Part shown: piece after piece, positions 11,744 through 22,243 of the stretch | Numbering within the stretch: the stretch's first letter is position 1 | How the letters are laid out: every line of letters begins with the position of its first letter | From: Cyanidiococcus yangmingshanensis | Lineage: Eukaryota; Rhodophyta; Bangiophyceae; Cyanidiales; Cyanidiaceae | Direction: 5' to 3' | Assembly: GCA_013995675.1 (NCBI GenBank) | Contig: VWRR01000001.1 | Location: 620,001-684,000, forward strand | DNA length: 64,000 bases | Program-made: the position numbers and the translations under genes | Notes under the pieces: generated by a model | The model's input: only the letters and a program-made list of their open reading frames with translations | What the model was told of the DNA's origin: nothing | Database searches by the model: none

Positions 11744-14057
11744 ATGGGTAGGCAAGTGAAACGCATGCCCCGAACGGCAGGTCGTGGCCGAACAACGACA
11801 TCAGGGGCCGCGAGCCAGAACCATCGAGCGCACAGGCTAGACGCGTTTCCGAATCACCAGTTAGATCTCAATGAAGACCTTTCTGAATCAAGTAGTGCGT
11901 CTTTAGATCCAGTCGAGTGGTTCGGTTCAGGTGATCGACAGCGCAGCCGCCTGGACGGCTCTTCAAAAAGTCACCGGAACGGCTCCGGTCTGACAGAAGT
12001 AGAATGATCTGGAACTTGACTCGGACAGCACCGGAGATTCAGACGTAGCATACGAGAAGCAGGACGCAGACTCGTCCAGAGGACAGACGCCGGCACTGGC
12101 AACCAAGACATGCGTTTGGAAGCGAGCGCATCCTCGAAGATGATGCGTTCAGTAGCTCGAGCGCGAGCGCCTACTCAGACGACGCAGACGACAGTGAGCT
12201 TTTACGCACTGCTCAGAGTCATTTTGAGGCTTGCGAAGAGTCCGCCAGCGACGAAGACTCGTCAGCTTTTGATGAGCGACCGGACGGGAGGCGCCGCTCA
12301 TTCTACTATGATGCAGATACTGCTATGGATGAGGAAGCGCTTGATGCCGAGGCCCTTGATGAAGAAGAGGTAGAAGCGATTCGCCTACAGAAGCAGCAAC
12401 TGGCCCGCTTTCGAGATCTCGACTATACCGGAGGGTTTTCGATATCCGAGCTGGAGACAGAGTTGAAACCGGCATCCGCGAAACCTGCTGCACCGAACAC
12501 AATGAACCAGACTGTTTCCGTCTCGACTGGAACCTCGCAAGACGACGATACCGCTCTCCAGGAAGTGCTTCGGTCGCTGATGGCAGCATTACAAGAGCTC
12601 TTGGATCAAGTTGAGCCGATTCTGCAGAATCAAAGAGGTCGACCATCGGACCTGTTGGTCGACAAGGATCCTATGCTAAGTCTCATGGAGCTCAAACGGC
12701 AATTGCTGCTGAACTATGGGATGAACCTGGCTTTTTATTTGGCCCTGAAAGCGGAAGGTTATTCAGTTCGTGAGCATCCAGTGATAGATCGTCTGATGGA
12801 AATTGGTGTAACGCTGGACAAGATTCGACCATTCGAGGAACAAATACGGATACGGATGGAGGCGCTCGTTCGAGTCGAACACAACGCTGATGCAGGTCAT
12901 CGTGCACGGCTCTCAGACCTGCAGTCGGACACAGCGTCTGTCTCGGTTGGAAAAGGGGCGTCGGCTGGTGATAGTCGCCGAACGGGCTGCTAATGAGTAC
13001 TATGAGCCGCCTCATTTGATAGCGGAAATGTACGAAGACGAACGTACACGACGGAAACGGGAACGTGAGGCGTCTCGTGAACACGCCCAACAACATCGGA
13101 ATCGAATGGAAATCCAACAACTCGCTGAGGAGCTCAGCGATCGACCTGAACAAGTTGCGCCGAGTGCGACCTTGACGGCACTCAGACGCGAGGATGCGCG
13201 TCTCGTTCGCCTTGCGGAAGCACGCGAAACATACGAAGAGGAACATCTCGTGCGGTTACCAGAAAGCAAGCAGGAGCGTCGCGCGAGACGACTTGCGGAA
13301 GCAACGCAAGGTCTGACGCCAGTTGACTCGAAGACACCAGCAAGTGGCCTGACAGACCTGCTCTCGATAGCCGACCGGATTGTTGAAACAAGTCGCAAAC
13401 AGGCAGCGGACGCTGAGCGTACCACCCCTGCATCCACCGTTCCTCCAGTCCGCCGCAAGGAACGTTTGCCTCTGGATCTTCCGCACGAGTCCAATGACTC
13501 GAAGCTGGATCAAGCACTCTCGGCGAGGTCCGGTGCGGCACGGGCACATACGTTGCACCCAGAGCACGTTTCAAAGGACCTTGACCCTCGACAAATAGGC
13601 CAGCATCGAACAAGTCGTCCACATGAGCGCGACGACCTCGAACAAGTCGACTCGAGCGCAGTAGCTGATGAAGCTGCTCTGAAGCTACCCGACGGCTCTG
13701 TATGCGGCAGCAGAGGCCAGCGTCCAAGACAAACGCCGAGCACGAGCTGCGCGCTCGCTCGATGCAGCAGTGCCAGCGGCGCATCATGAGGACATACTGC
13801 AAGAGAACCAACCTCGTCGTATTACCGAGCAGATTCGACGAAACCGCGGTTTGGTCCCGAGACGCCCCCGCGGAGCAGCGTATCGAAACCCCCGAGTCAA
13901 ACGACGAGCTCGATACGCTCAGGCGCTCGTTCGACGCAAAGGACAAGTACGCGCGTACGACGACCGTGCGCGCGCAACAGCAGCTGCTGGTGCATATCGA
14001 GGCGAGACGAGCGGTATCAACAAACGCGCCCGTCGAAGCGTGAACTTGTCCCTTTGA
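11744..14057 (+). CDS. UTP3: SAS10/UTP3, SSU processome subunit (frame-shifted)
   Basis: The N-terminus is basic then strongly acidic (DLELDSDSTGDSDV, SDDADDSELL, DEEALDAEALDEEEVEA). The central Sas10/Utp3/C1D domain is clear: LMELKRQLLLNYGMNLAFYL, LKAEGYSVREHPVIDRLMEI, DKIRPFEEQIRIR. The C-terminal Sas10 domain is equally clear: RRITEQIRRNRGLVPRRPR, YRNPRVKRRARYAQALVRRK, GQVRAYDD, YRGETSGINKRARRSVNL. A middle segment (YYEPPHLIAEMYEDE) recalls the neuroguidin/LCP5 branch. UTP3 works in the nucleolar small-subunit processome on 18S pre-rRNA. Segments lie in frames that each advance by one base: about 11744-12000, 12003-12140, 12100-12890, 12890-13690 and 13690-14057. Every junction is consistent with one surplus base, and both flanks still read as SAS10. 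ATG 11744 (MGRQVKRMPRT) is the most plausible start. Confidence 0.85.
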
Positions 14058-14165
14058 GAAGATACGATCACACGAACATTCCTGGCGCTAGGTGCCAGAC
14101 GAATCGCTTTTAAACGCACTTGGGCAGGATTCGATACAATGACATGCGCTCGGTACTCGCTCAAA

Positions 14166-15216
14166 CTAGCTCGCTTCGTTCGCACATGGCGTCTCGGCTT
14201 CGGAGACTGCCGATGCTGCTGGTGTGGTCTCCGTGCGAGACGCTTGTGGCACACTGCAGGTCGAACCGACCGAATCCGTGGTACTGGAGCCATGCTTCGT
14301 GCCGTTCGGTAGCGTGCCGTTCACTGGTGAGCGCCGACCGGCGGCAGTGGCGGAGGCCATGGTCCCACTCGTCTCCACGACAGGGGGCGATGCCATCATG
14401 GAGCGTTCTCCTGTTGCTGTATGCAGCCAGCGTTGCTTCCATTCCAACATTTCGCGATACCACTCCTGCGCTCGCGCGTAATATTCGGGTCCTGCAGCTT
14501 GAGCCCGTCTCATATACAAATCAATGTCAAAATGGAAGCTGTATCCCGGGGGAGTGCTCGGTCGTGCGCCGAATCCCTTCCAGGCCGCCAGTTGTTGTTG
14601 TTGTTGTTGTTGCAGATGGTCCAGCCACTCAAGCCACTGGCTTGCAGCTTGTGAACTGGCTTGTAGATTCGTCCCCGACGAGCTCGATGCAGGTGTCAGT
14701 GTGGACCCAACGCCGTTCGGCGAGACTGCATAGGCGCCTGTAGAGCTTCGCTGAGTATGGTCCAGGAAGGGGGCTCCATCCCCAGAGCGCCACGTGCTCG
14801 GGACTGGCGGGTCCACGGCCACCCAGATTCGACGTGTATGTCTGGTTCATCGCGAAGGTCGGGTCTGCGCGGTTCAGGTTCGAGCCCGGGCCCTGGCCAG
14901 CGAACAAATTGCCTGGTGAGGGTGGCATTGAACGGGCACTGCTCCCGCGAACTGGAGATGGTGGCACTGAGCTCGGACGAAGGAGGAGGGATCGCGGATT
15001 CAGAGCCGGCCGCACTCCCGGCCCTGCCGCCCCGCGTTTGTGACCTGCTGCCATTATACCCGCCAGGTGCGCACGGTCCTCGTCTGATCGTGTCAACTTC
15101 ATGCTGGCCGTGCGAGGGCGCTTTGGAGTTCCGAATTCCGTACTAGTCGTGCCCGATGGGGACGACACATCCCGATCTGAGGACGCGATTGCTACCGAAA
15201 CCCCCCGAGGGCCCAT
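14166..15216 (-). CDS. Ser/Pro/Gln-rich tail, probably the C-terminus of the E2F gene
   Basis: Two overlapping minus-strand frames, 15216-14629 and 14822-14166, read as one disordered protein tail. They contain PPSPVRGSSARSMPPSPGN, GPGSNLN and, after a further shift, a Gln7 run flanked by WLEWLDHL and LAAWKGFGARPSTPPGYSF, then a charged aromatic segment (YYARAQEWYREMLEWKQRW). Such amphipathic patterning argues that it is coding. It lies directly downstream of the E2F DNA-binding domains in the same orientation, with a third frame (15461-15192) bridging them. I infer it is the transcription-regulatory tail of the same protein, separated by frame changes, although an independent gene cannot be excluded. 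Confidence 0.5.
14591..14614. repeat. TTG trinucleotide repeat (encodes polyGln on minus strand)
   Basis: About seven GTT/TTG units. On the minus strand these are CAA codons giving a Gln7 run in the putative E2F tail. Confidence 0.8.
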
Positions 15217-15378
15217 CCAGTGCAGCTTCGTTCCCCATCGCCGGAGACTATGTGTTCCAAATTCGAGATTGAAAAGGCAGTGCGTCGGGAACCACTACCG
15301 ATTCGTTGAGCGGACGGTATCCGCTGCCCGCATGAAGCCGGCCAAGGCTCTTTCCTATCGGCAAGGAGTGCTGTTTCG

Positions 15379-16302
15379 TTAGGATAGCTGCCCGGCCATT
15401 GGCTCGCATTCGGATCGAGCTGGAACTCGCACGACTGAGCGGAGCTCTTCCAAACGCACATTATCCTCGCCGCACCAAACGAAAGCTGGTTTGCGGTACT
15501 CGGTGTGTGTCTTTCGGATTAGACCAAGAGAGGTCAGAATGTTGGCGATATCGTAGAGACGCCGAACTTTGGTTTTCATGCCACCATTCAAGGGATTCTC
15601 CTCAGATTCGCGACTGCTTGCGTTATTTGTGAGCAAAACGGAGGCCGCGTATTCTAGGCTGATGGTTTCCCCTTCGGCGAGGAGGAACAGCTGCACAAAT
15701 CGCTGCGATAACGCGCCCAATGATTTTTCCTTGCGAGAGACCCGACCGGCTCGGGCGGCCGCGGACGGCGGCCTCTGGGTCGCAGCGGGCATGCGAGTGC
15801 CTTCAGCGGCGTTGAGGGCGCGTTCGCTATCGAACCCGACTCGCTGATCCAAGGCAGATAACGTTGTGAACTCACCTGCGGATTCATCATCGTACAGATT
15901 CAAGCGAACCGTATCCTGCAGGCCAGCAATCCCTCCTGCAGATTCCGCCTCTCGTCTCAAGCGCTGGATATTCTCCTTCAGGCGATCCTGACCTAACCAA
16001 AGATATTTGTTCTTGGCTTTGCGCGTGAGCATTCCCACACTTTCAAGCACGTTCACGATGTCATAGATTCGTCTTCGCTCAACACCAAGACGGGATGCCG
16101 CCTCGTCCAAGCAAATTTCACTAGAGCCAGCGCCTTTTGACTGCTCAAACACGCCGTAGAGAGAAAGAAAATTTTCGCAGAGCAGCCCTAGTGACTTGTC
16201 TTTTCGGGAGTAGGCATCACCTGCAACAAGCGTCTGTGAGTTTGATCGCGACGGGCCAATGTCGCTGTACCCTCGAACCGGTGAGCCTCGATACGAAAAC
16301 AT
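15379..16302 (-). CDS. Atypical E2F (E2F7/8, DEL-type) with two DNA-binding domains
   Basis: From ATG 16302 ([16 protein letters not shown]) the protein has two winged-helix E2F domains. The first (about residues 32-104) contains [35 protein letters not shown] and KNKYLWLG. The second (about 189-279) contains [36 protein letters not shown] and PAFVWCG. Both carry the RRxYDI recognition motif, and no dimerisation or marked-box domain is seen. That is the layout of animal E2F7/8 and plant DEL proteins, which bind E2F sites without DP and mostly repress S-phase and endocycle genes. The frame ends at 15379 soon after the second domain; similarity-free but coding-like tail sequence continues in shifted frames to 14166. 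An in-frame extension to 16452 is possible but hydrophobic and unlikely. Confidence 0.9.
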   Translation of the reverse strand: MFSYRGSPVRGYSDIGPSRSNSQTLVAGDAYSRKDKSLGLLCENFLSLYGVFEQSKGAGSSEICLDEAASRLGVERRRIYDIVNVLESVGMLTRKAKNKYLWLGQDRLKENIQRLRREAESAGGIAGLQDTVRLNLYDDESAGEFTTLSALDQRVGFDSERALNAAEGTRMPAATQRPPSAAARAGRVSRKEKSLGALSQRFVQLFLLAEGETISLEYAASVLLTNNASSRESEENPLNGGMKTKVRRLYDIANILTSLGLIRKTHTEYRKPAFVWCGEDNVRLEELRSVVRVPARSECEPMAGQLS

Positions 16303-18193
16303 GCGCTTTGATGCGTGTTTCTCACCAGCAACTGACCTCTTGTCGTTACCAGGGCGGAAAACTGCAAAAACAAAAAAGAAACACCCGGTGTCCAAGGCAG
16401 TGTCCACCCCCAGAAACTGTAAAACTACGCCGGCGTTTTTGTTACAGATCACTCGAGGACGCCGCGTGAACCGTCACTAGAGTCTGCGACCGATTGGTTT
16501 GTTTCTGAAATCCGCTTCTCGTGGCGAAAACGGCACCTCGGTTGCGAAACAATCAATCCAAAGCGCTCTGCACTCACCACGGAAACCACAACTTGCTCAA
16601 GAGAACGAACAAGCAAGGATCGATAACCACCGGAAACCACGATCACGCGCAAGTTCGTAACCGGATCGGCCGCTTTCCCGCCACTTGCAACAGACGACAC
16701 GCACGTCCAGCAGCGCACGAATGATGCGTGCGCACTCGCCCAGAACACTGTTTGAAAACGAGCACCAAAAGCACGCGCCCCGGCGCTACCAAACAACCAC
16801 CACCGTTTTGGTCTCCACAAAAAGAAGCCTTTCTGTGTCCAGACAAGGTAGCTGCACCAGCGCAAACGCAGAAAAACACCTCCAGTGTTCGAAGGAGTAA
16901 CCGAAGTTTGTCGGAGCGTCGCCACCGCCCCCGCTCTGAAACGCGCGAACGATTTGGCGCGGAATCGCAACGCTTCACAGACGCGCCAGCGAGACCGCGC
17001 GATCCGCGACGCGCCTGCATCGCCGGCGGGGTCGGCGGACGACACTCGGCAATCTCAGTGGCGGCGCGGAATGCATGGTCGATGCGCGTGACTGTCGGAA
17101 ACCATGGTGGCGTGACAGAGATCTTGTTGTCACACCACGGATCGTGACGAGGCGGCTGGCGCAGCGCCTTGCCTCCCTTGAGGCACGAACACCCGCGTCA
17201 GCGGCGTTCGCTGCTGCTGAGGTGTCGTCGTCGTCATCCAGGGACGATCGTGCGACGCATCTGGCAGGGTCGAGGCCTACCAGGGCGAATCTCATGGAGC
17301 TGTTCTCGCATCGGATCGCTCTATGGAGGCGATTTGGGTTGCTTTGGTTGCTCAGAAAAGAATAGGTGTCGACAACGCTGCTGTATTGTTTACGTAAAAG
17401 GGTTTCGTTGGTTCTGGGCGGTGCGGTCTCGTTCGCAACCTGTGGGTCGATGGACTGTTACGGCTCCGCTCGAATGTGCTATAGTTGTGGAGACGGGCGT
17501 GTGTAGATGGGTCAGTTGGTTTTATTTCTCGTATTTTGTCACGAGCAGCGCGTTTGCTTCGAGCGCCGGAATATCTCGGCGGTGGAGCGAGACGCTCGTT
17601 ATCAGCAGCGCGCGACATTGAAAGCGAGGGTACCGTCTATGAACGAGAGGCGCGATGACCCTCATCGCTTTGTCATGTCGAAATCGCTGCAGGAATATGG
17701 ATTTTTGGTAGGTATTGCCCAGCGCGACGTTCAGTAACGTCCTACCAAGGCAGAAACAGATACAGCAGGAGAGATAGGTGCTCGCTTTGGGGCGGAGGCG
17801 AACGCAGAGGTCCGCACCTCTCCAGCGCCCTATCGATGTTGCTGGAAAGAGTCGCGTTTCGCACTGGTCTGTAAATATTTCGTTGCGTGAGATAACCTGG
17901 ATCCTTTCGGAACGTCCTGGTTGTGTGGTGAAAAGTTACCGCTGACTTGAGACTCCTCAAGCTCTAGGATTGCTCAGGCGTGTTGCCACAAGCGACAGGT
18001 CGAGTTCCTGTGAAGGTCCCTCGGAAATTGAACGGATGCATCATTTTCCTGGGCGGACCGGCATGATGGTCAGGCCAACGAGCCCCTGTCTATACTCCAA
18101 CCTGTTGCGATAATCCTGATGGTTGACAACATATGATGCTTACGGCTGATCGATGGGTGCGTTGTGCGTCTCGAAAAGCCTGCTTTACGCCTT
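16303..18193. other. Long intergenic region, E2F / ATP synthase alpha
   Basis: About 1.9 kb from the E2F start to the 3' end of the F1 alpha gene. Frames of up to 198 codons overlap on both strands; none shows a domain, and their Arg/Ser/Cys-rich composition suggests noncoding DNA. A 23-codon reading (MELFSHRIALWRR, from 17294) and a 32-codon reading from 17639 are too short to judge. No RNA gene recognised. Confidence 0.4.
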
Positions 18194-19888
18194 TCATGCC
18201 TTATGGAACGTCGCAATAAAGTCGGTGAGGATTTTCCGCAGCGCTTCGTCGGATTCCTTTGCTAACTGGCCCTCTTTGCGGATCCTGGCAAGAAGCTCGC
18301 CATGGTTCGAACGCATATACTGCAGCATTGCTGCCTCGTACTCGCGGACGCGGGAAACTGGCACCTTGTCGAGCAGACCACGGACACCTCCGTAGATGAC
18401 GCAGACTTGTTCCTCAAAAGGCATGGGTTTGTACTGACCTTGCTTCAGTAACTCGTTCAGACGGTCGCCACGATTGAGCAACTGCTGGGTCGCTGCATCC
18501 AAGTCCGAACCGAACTGCGCGAACGCTGCAACCTCCCGATGCTGGGCCAATTCTAGTTTCATTGAGCCAGCGACCTGTTTCATGGCTTTCGGCTGCGCAG
18601 CCGAGCCGACTCGACTCACCGAAATGCCAACATTGATTGCTGGACGTTGGCCCTTGTAGAACAGCTCCGACTCCAAGAATATCTGTCCGTCTGTGATTGA
18701 AATCACATTGGTCGGGATATAGGCCGAAACGTCACCCGCTTGGGTTTCGATAATGGGCAGCGCCGTCAGAGAGCCAGCCCCGGCAGCATCGCTCATTTTC
18801 GCTGCGCGTTCTAGCAGACGTGAGTGCAGGTAGAATACGTCTCCAGGGTAGGCCTCGCGTCCTGGCGGGCGACGCAGCAACAAGGACATTTGACGATAGG
18901 CCACCGCTTGTTTGCTCAAGTCGTCGTAAATAATGAGTGCGTGCATGCCATTGTCGCGGAAATACTCGCCCATTGCACAACCGGCAAATGGCGCTAAAAA
19001 CTGCAAGGGTGCAGCATCCGAAGCCGTTGCAGCCACAATACAGGTATACTTGAGCGCATCCGCTTGTTCGAGGCGATTAACTAACTGTGCGATCGTGCTT
19101 CTTTTCTGTCCGACTCCGACGTAAATACAGTAGACCTTGTCCGGGCGATTCTCATCGTGGGCCTTCTTTTGATTGAGGATCGCGTCGATCGCCACGGCCG
19201 TCTTCCCGGTCTGGCGATCGCCAATAATGAGCTCCCTTTGGCCACGACCTATGGGCACCAGACTGTCGACTGCCTTGAGGCCCGTGAGCATTGGTTCATG
19301 CACGGAACGACGCGGGATAATCCCAGGGGCCTTGACATCCACACGACGCCGTTGCGCAGCATGAATCAGGCCTTTTCCGTCGATCGGTTGACCGAGAGCG
19401 TCCACAACCCGCCCAATCACTGACTCGCCAACCGGCACATCGACGATAGCCTCCGTTCGTTTCACCAAAGAGCCTTCTGTGATATCACGGTCGGAACCAA
19501 AGACCACCACCCCGACATTGTCCTGCTCCAAGTTAAGAGCCATACCTTTGGTGCCGTCGGCGAACTCTACCATCTCACCTGCTTTGACATTATTCAGTCC
19601 ATAGACTCGGGCAATACCGTCTCCAATGGTAAGCACCCGACCCACTTCGCTCACATTAAATGGCTCTTCTACACCACTGATCTTCTCCTCCAGAATCGCC
19701 GAAAGCTCAGCTGCAGACAGCGCCGCGCGCCGTGCCGTTGCCGTCGCCCGCAAACCATGAAGAGACCGCCGCCGCGGATCGCGTCCGGCAAAGACCCACA
19801 ACGCACCACCAACAGCAAACCGGTGTCTAAACAATAGTCCGGATGAGCTTGTCAACACACGAGTGCACGGTGTTAGCACACGGTTCAT
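18194..19888 (-). CDS. ATP1: Mitochondrial F1-ATP synthase alpha subunit
   Basis: An intact 564-residue protein. The first 50 or so residues form a basic, Ser/Arg-rich presequence ([20 protein letters not shown]) of mitochondrial type. The alpha-subunit core then follows: [52 protein letters not shown]-loop GDRQTGKT (223-230), [55 protein letters not shown], and the catalytic Arg in [12 protein letters not shown] (R426). It forms the alpha3beta3 head of the matrix-facing ATP synthase. Nuclear coding of atp1 fits red algae, whose mitochondrial genomes lack it. No frame break occurs in 1.7 kb, which is a useful contrast with neighbouring genes. Confidence 0.97.
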   Translation of the reverse strand: MNRVLTPCTRVLTSSSGLLFRHRFAVGGALWVFAGRDPRRRSLHGLRATATARRAALSAAELSAILEEKISGVEEPFNVSEVGRVLTIGDGIARVYGLNNVKAGEMVEFADGTKGMALNLEQDNVGVVVFGSDRDITEGSLVKRTEAIVDVPVGESVIGRVVDALGQPIDGKGLIHAAQRRRVDVKAPGIIPRRSVHEPMLTGLKAVDSLVPIGRGQRELIIGDRQTGKTAVAIDAILNQKKAHDENRPDKVYCIYVGVGQKRSTIAQLVNRLEQADALKYTCIVAATASDAAPLQFLAPFAGCAMGEYFRDNGMHALIIYDDLSKQAVAYRQMSLLLRRPPGREAYPGDVFYLHSRLLERAAKMSDAAGAGSLTALPIIETQAGDVSAYIPTNVISITDGQIFLESELFYKGQRPAINVGISVSRVGSAAQPKAMKQVAGSMKLELAQHREVAAFAQFGSDLDAATQQLLNRGDRLNELLKQGQYKPMPFEEQVCVIYGGVRGLLDKVPVSRVREYEAAMLQYMRSNHGELLARIRKEGQLAKESDEALRKILTDFIATFHKA

Positions 19889-20701
19889 AGGAAAACTTAG
19901 GTCGTCCCTTCAGCTGGACTGTTCGTTTTACAACCGTCGTGGTTGTTCGCATCGCCGATCGTCCCGGGGGCCGTTGCGCGCACTGCGCCACAGCGCCTCT
20001 CAGGACGACGATGCAAGGGAATTCCTTTATGGAGTCGCCGGATGTCTGGCATCCATCCGATCGTCATGGATGGTTTCAGCGCGCGCGTCCAGCCTGTTGG
20101 CACATTGCCTGGAATGCAACCGGCAGCACTGGTCGATGACCTGGTCTGCGGCCTTGTGGCCTTCATTTGAGCATACGAATCTCTGCCTATCCAGCGATGA
20201 AGATCAGTAATCGTCTGGTCGGCTCAAGAGCTGTTGAATTCGTCTTTTGGGTAACGTTCATATCGCTGGAATCGTCTGAACAATGAGTTGATGTGTATGC
20301 ATGCATGCAGGCACGAATACGATAGACACTCTTGTTCGCTGCCATTTCTCCATTCCTATGAGCGCTCCTGACCTTGCTTGGTCGCGTACTCGGTCGCTGG
20401 CACCTGAAGACGCTACTTGCATTGCTAGGATCGGCACATCACGAATGATCGATACGATTTCCCTTGTATTCTGGCACATCACGAATGATCGATACGATTT
20501 CCCTTGTATTTCCGGTTTCCGGGCAGGGATCGCTGCCGCGGACACGCATCGACGTGACGTGACGAATTGCACGCATGCCACAACAACGACACGCATTCGT
20601 TCGAACTGCATACACGCATCTTTCTAGCTTTGCGTTGCAAGCAAAGTCTTGGGTGGCGATCACCTTAGTGTCTATTCTTTTAACAAAATTTGTCTTGTGA
20701 T
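19889..20701. promoter_or_regulatory. Divergent intergenic region, ATP1 / IspF-HisE
   Basis: About 0.8 kb. It holds promoters for both genes and a 38-bp tandem duplication at 20433-20510. Open frames are short and overlapping. A short ATGC run lies near 20296-20308. Confidence 0.4.
20433..20510. repeat. Perfect 38-bp direct repeat, 40-bp period
   Basis: The 38-bp unit at 20433-20470 (beginning GGCACATCACGAATG and ending CCCTTGTATT) recurs without mismatch at 20473-20510, separated by CT. Exact identity implies a recent duplication or a collapsed/expanded minisatellite. Confidence 0.9.
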
Positions 20702-21804
20702 ATGTTTCTCACACCCCTGGGGAGAGTGGCGAGTTGGTCCAATCAAGTGGACGGTTCATTGTACTGTCGGGCACGCTGCACAACGAACAAGGCGCTGGTG
20801 CCGCTACGCTACGCGACGGGCGCTGCTTCGCTTTCAGAACAGAGCAGTCGGGCACTGAAAGCTACCATGCATCGTATTGGACATGGATTTGATTTGCACC
20901 GCTTGGAGCCAGGACTGCCGCTCATCCTCGGTGGAGTTCGTTTGGAGCACGACCGGGGTAGTGCTGCGCACTCTGACGGCGACGCGATCTATCACGCCGT
21001 AACAGGACGCTATTCTGGGCGCACTTGCTTTACCAGATATTGGTCAAATGTTTCCAGACTCTGATCCGCAGTGGAAAGGGGCTTCTTCGGATGTTTTTAT
21101 GGAGGCAGCCGGAGGGACTTATGCAGCAACGTGGGTATCGCGTTGCAAATCTGGACGTGACCGTTATTCTGGAGCGGCCCAAGCTGGCCCCGCACAAGGA
21201 GCAGATTCGTCAGAACATTGCAAAGTTGTTGGGTCTGCCCCTTGATCAAGTTAACCTGAAGGCAAAAACGCACGAGAAAGTAGACAGCATTGGCGAGAAT
21301 CGCAGTGTTGGTTGTCATGCCGTGGTTCTGTTGGAGCGGACGACGATGGCGGGGAATCTATCCGAAACAACCCAAAACACAATGGTGAATGATGTGAATT
21401 CACATCCAGAATCGTCCGAGGAATGGAAAGAGGGTGTGTTTGACTATCTTTCTGCGACACTCGAGAGAGTCTACGGAGTCATTCAGTCGCGTCGGGGCGC
21501 GAATCCAGAGGCATCCTGGACTGCAAAACTCTTTTCCAAGGGCCGCCACAAAATCGCCCAAAAAGTCGGTGAAGAAGCACTCGAAGTGGCTTTAGACGCT
21601 GTCCAAAACCGATCCGAGAGAGTGGTTGAAGAGAGTGCAGACCTGCTGTACCACCTGCTGGTCCTCTGGGCCGATATGGGAATCCAGCCGGCTCAAGTCG
21701 CAGCAGAACTTGAAAAGCGAGAAGGCAAAAGCGGTTTACAAGAAAAGATGAAACGCAATGAACGCAAAGATGAGACCAGGCTGGAGGACATGTTGCAAAA
21801 CTGA
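20702..21804 (+). CDS. IspF-HisE fusion (MECDP synthase + phosphoribosyl-ATP pyrophosphatase)
   Basis: From ATG 20702 a likely plastid transit peptide ([16 protein letters not shown], about 55 residues) precedes Isp[21 protein letters not shown] (Asp/His metal ligands), [24 protein letters not shown], then [37 protein letters not shown] and the tail [15 protein letters not shown]. IspF makes 2-C-methylerythritol 2,4-cyclodiphosphate in the MEP isoprenoid pathway. About 25 residues later, in the same open frame, comes a complete HisE domain: [57 protein letters not shown]. HisE hydrolyses phosphoribosyl-ATP in histidine synthesis. The IspF half uses three frames, with single surplus bases in the GG at about 21005 and the GGG near 21117. 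The IspF end, linker and HisE share one uninterrupted frame (21025-21804), and HisE has no transit peptide of its own. Confidence 0.88.
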
Positions 21805-22243
21805 AGTGATGTGTGCAGGGTGCAGCTCTCGAGTACGCAGTGCCTAGAACGAGTGGAGAACAGCCCACTGGCCGGATTGCTTTCAGTCTCAAATGCACGG
21901 GTGGTAACCGATACGAATTTTCGGCACAAGTTCGAGCGACAAAACCCAACTGCAGAAACAGAAGAGGTACTGCGTCCGACTCTTTAGCGCGTTCTTACGA
22001 GGCCGAACAAGACGGTACTGTTTAGAACTGTCGGTCGTTTACTGCACCTAACGAAGCGTCGGCCTGTTTATCTCTCCTATCGAACTTGGTAGACGCCGTG
22101 AGGGAAAAGCGTTGATGCATGGTAGGAATAGAGGGCATCTGCCCATCCCGCTGTTCCTCTATAGCAGCACCCTGCCAAAGCCAGGCATGGCGAGGTCGTA
22201 TCATTTTCCTCTGTTGGTGGAATCACATCTGATCTGTTTTGTG
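21805..22243. other. Intergenic region between convergent IspF-HisE and VPS13
   Basis: About 0.44 kb shared by two 3' ends. No gene recognised. The minus-strand VPS13 frames could also end at 22077 if a different frame is used at the C-terminus. Confidence 0.4.

Noticed and set aside
16449-17045. 198-codon minus-strand frame upstream of E2F
   Set aside because: No domain, unusual Arg/Phe/Trp/Cys composition, and long open frames also exist on the opposite strand; typical of GC-rich noncoding DNA.
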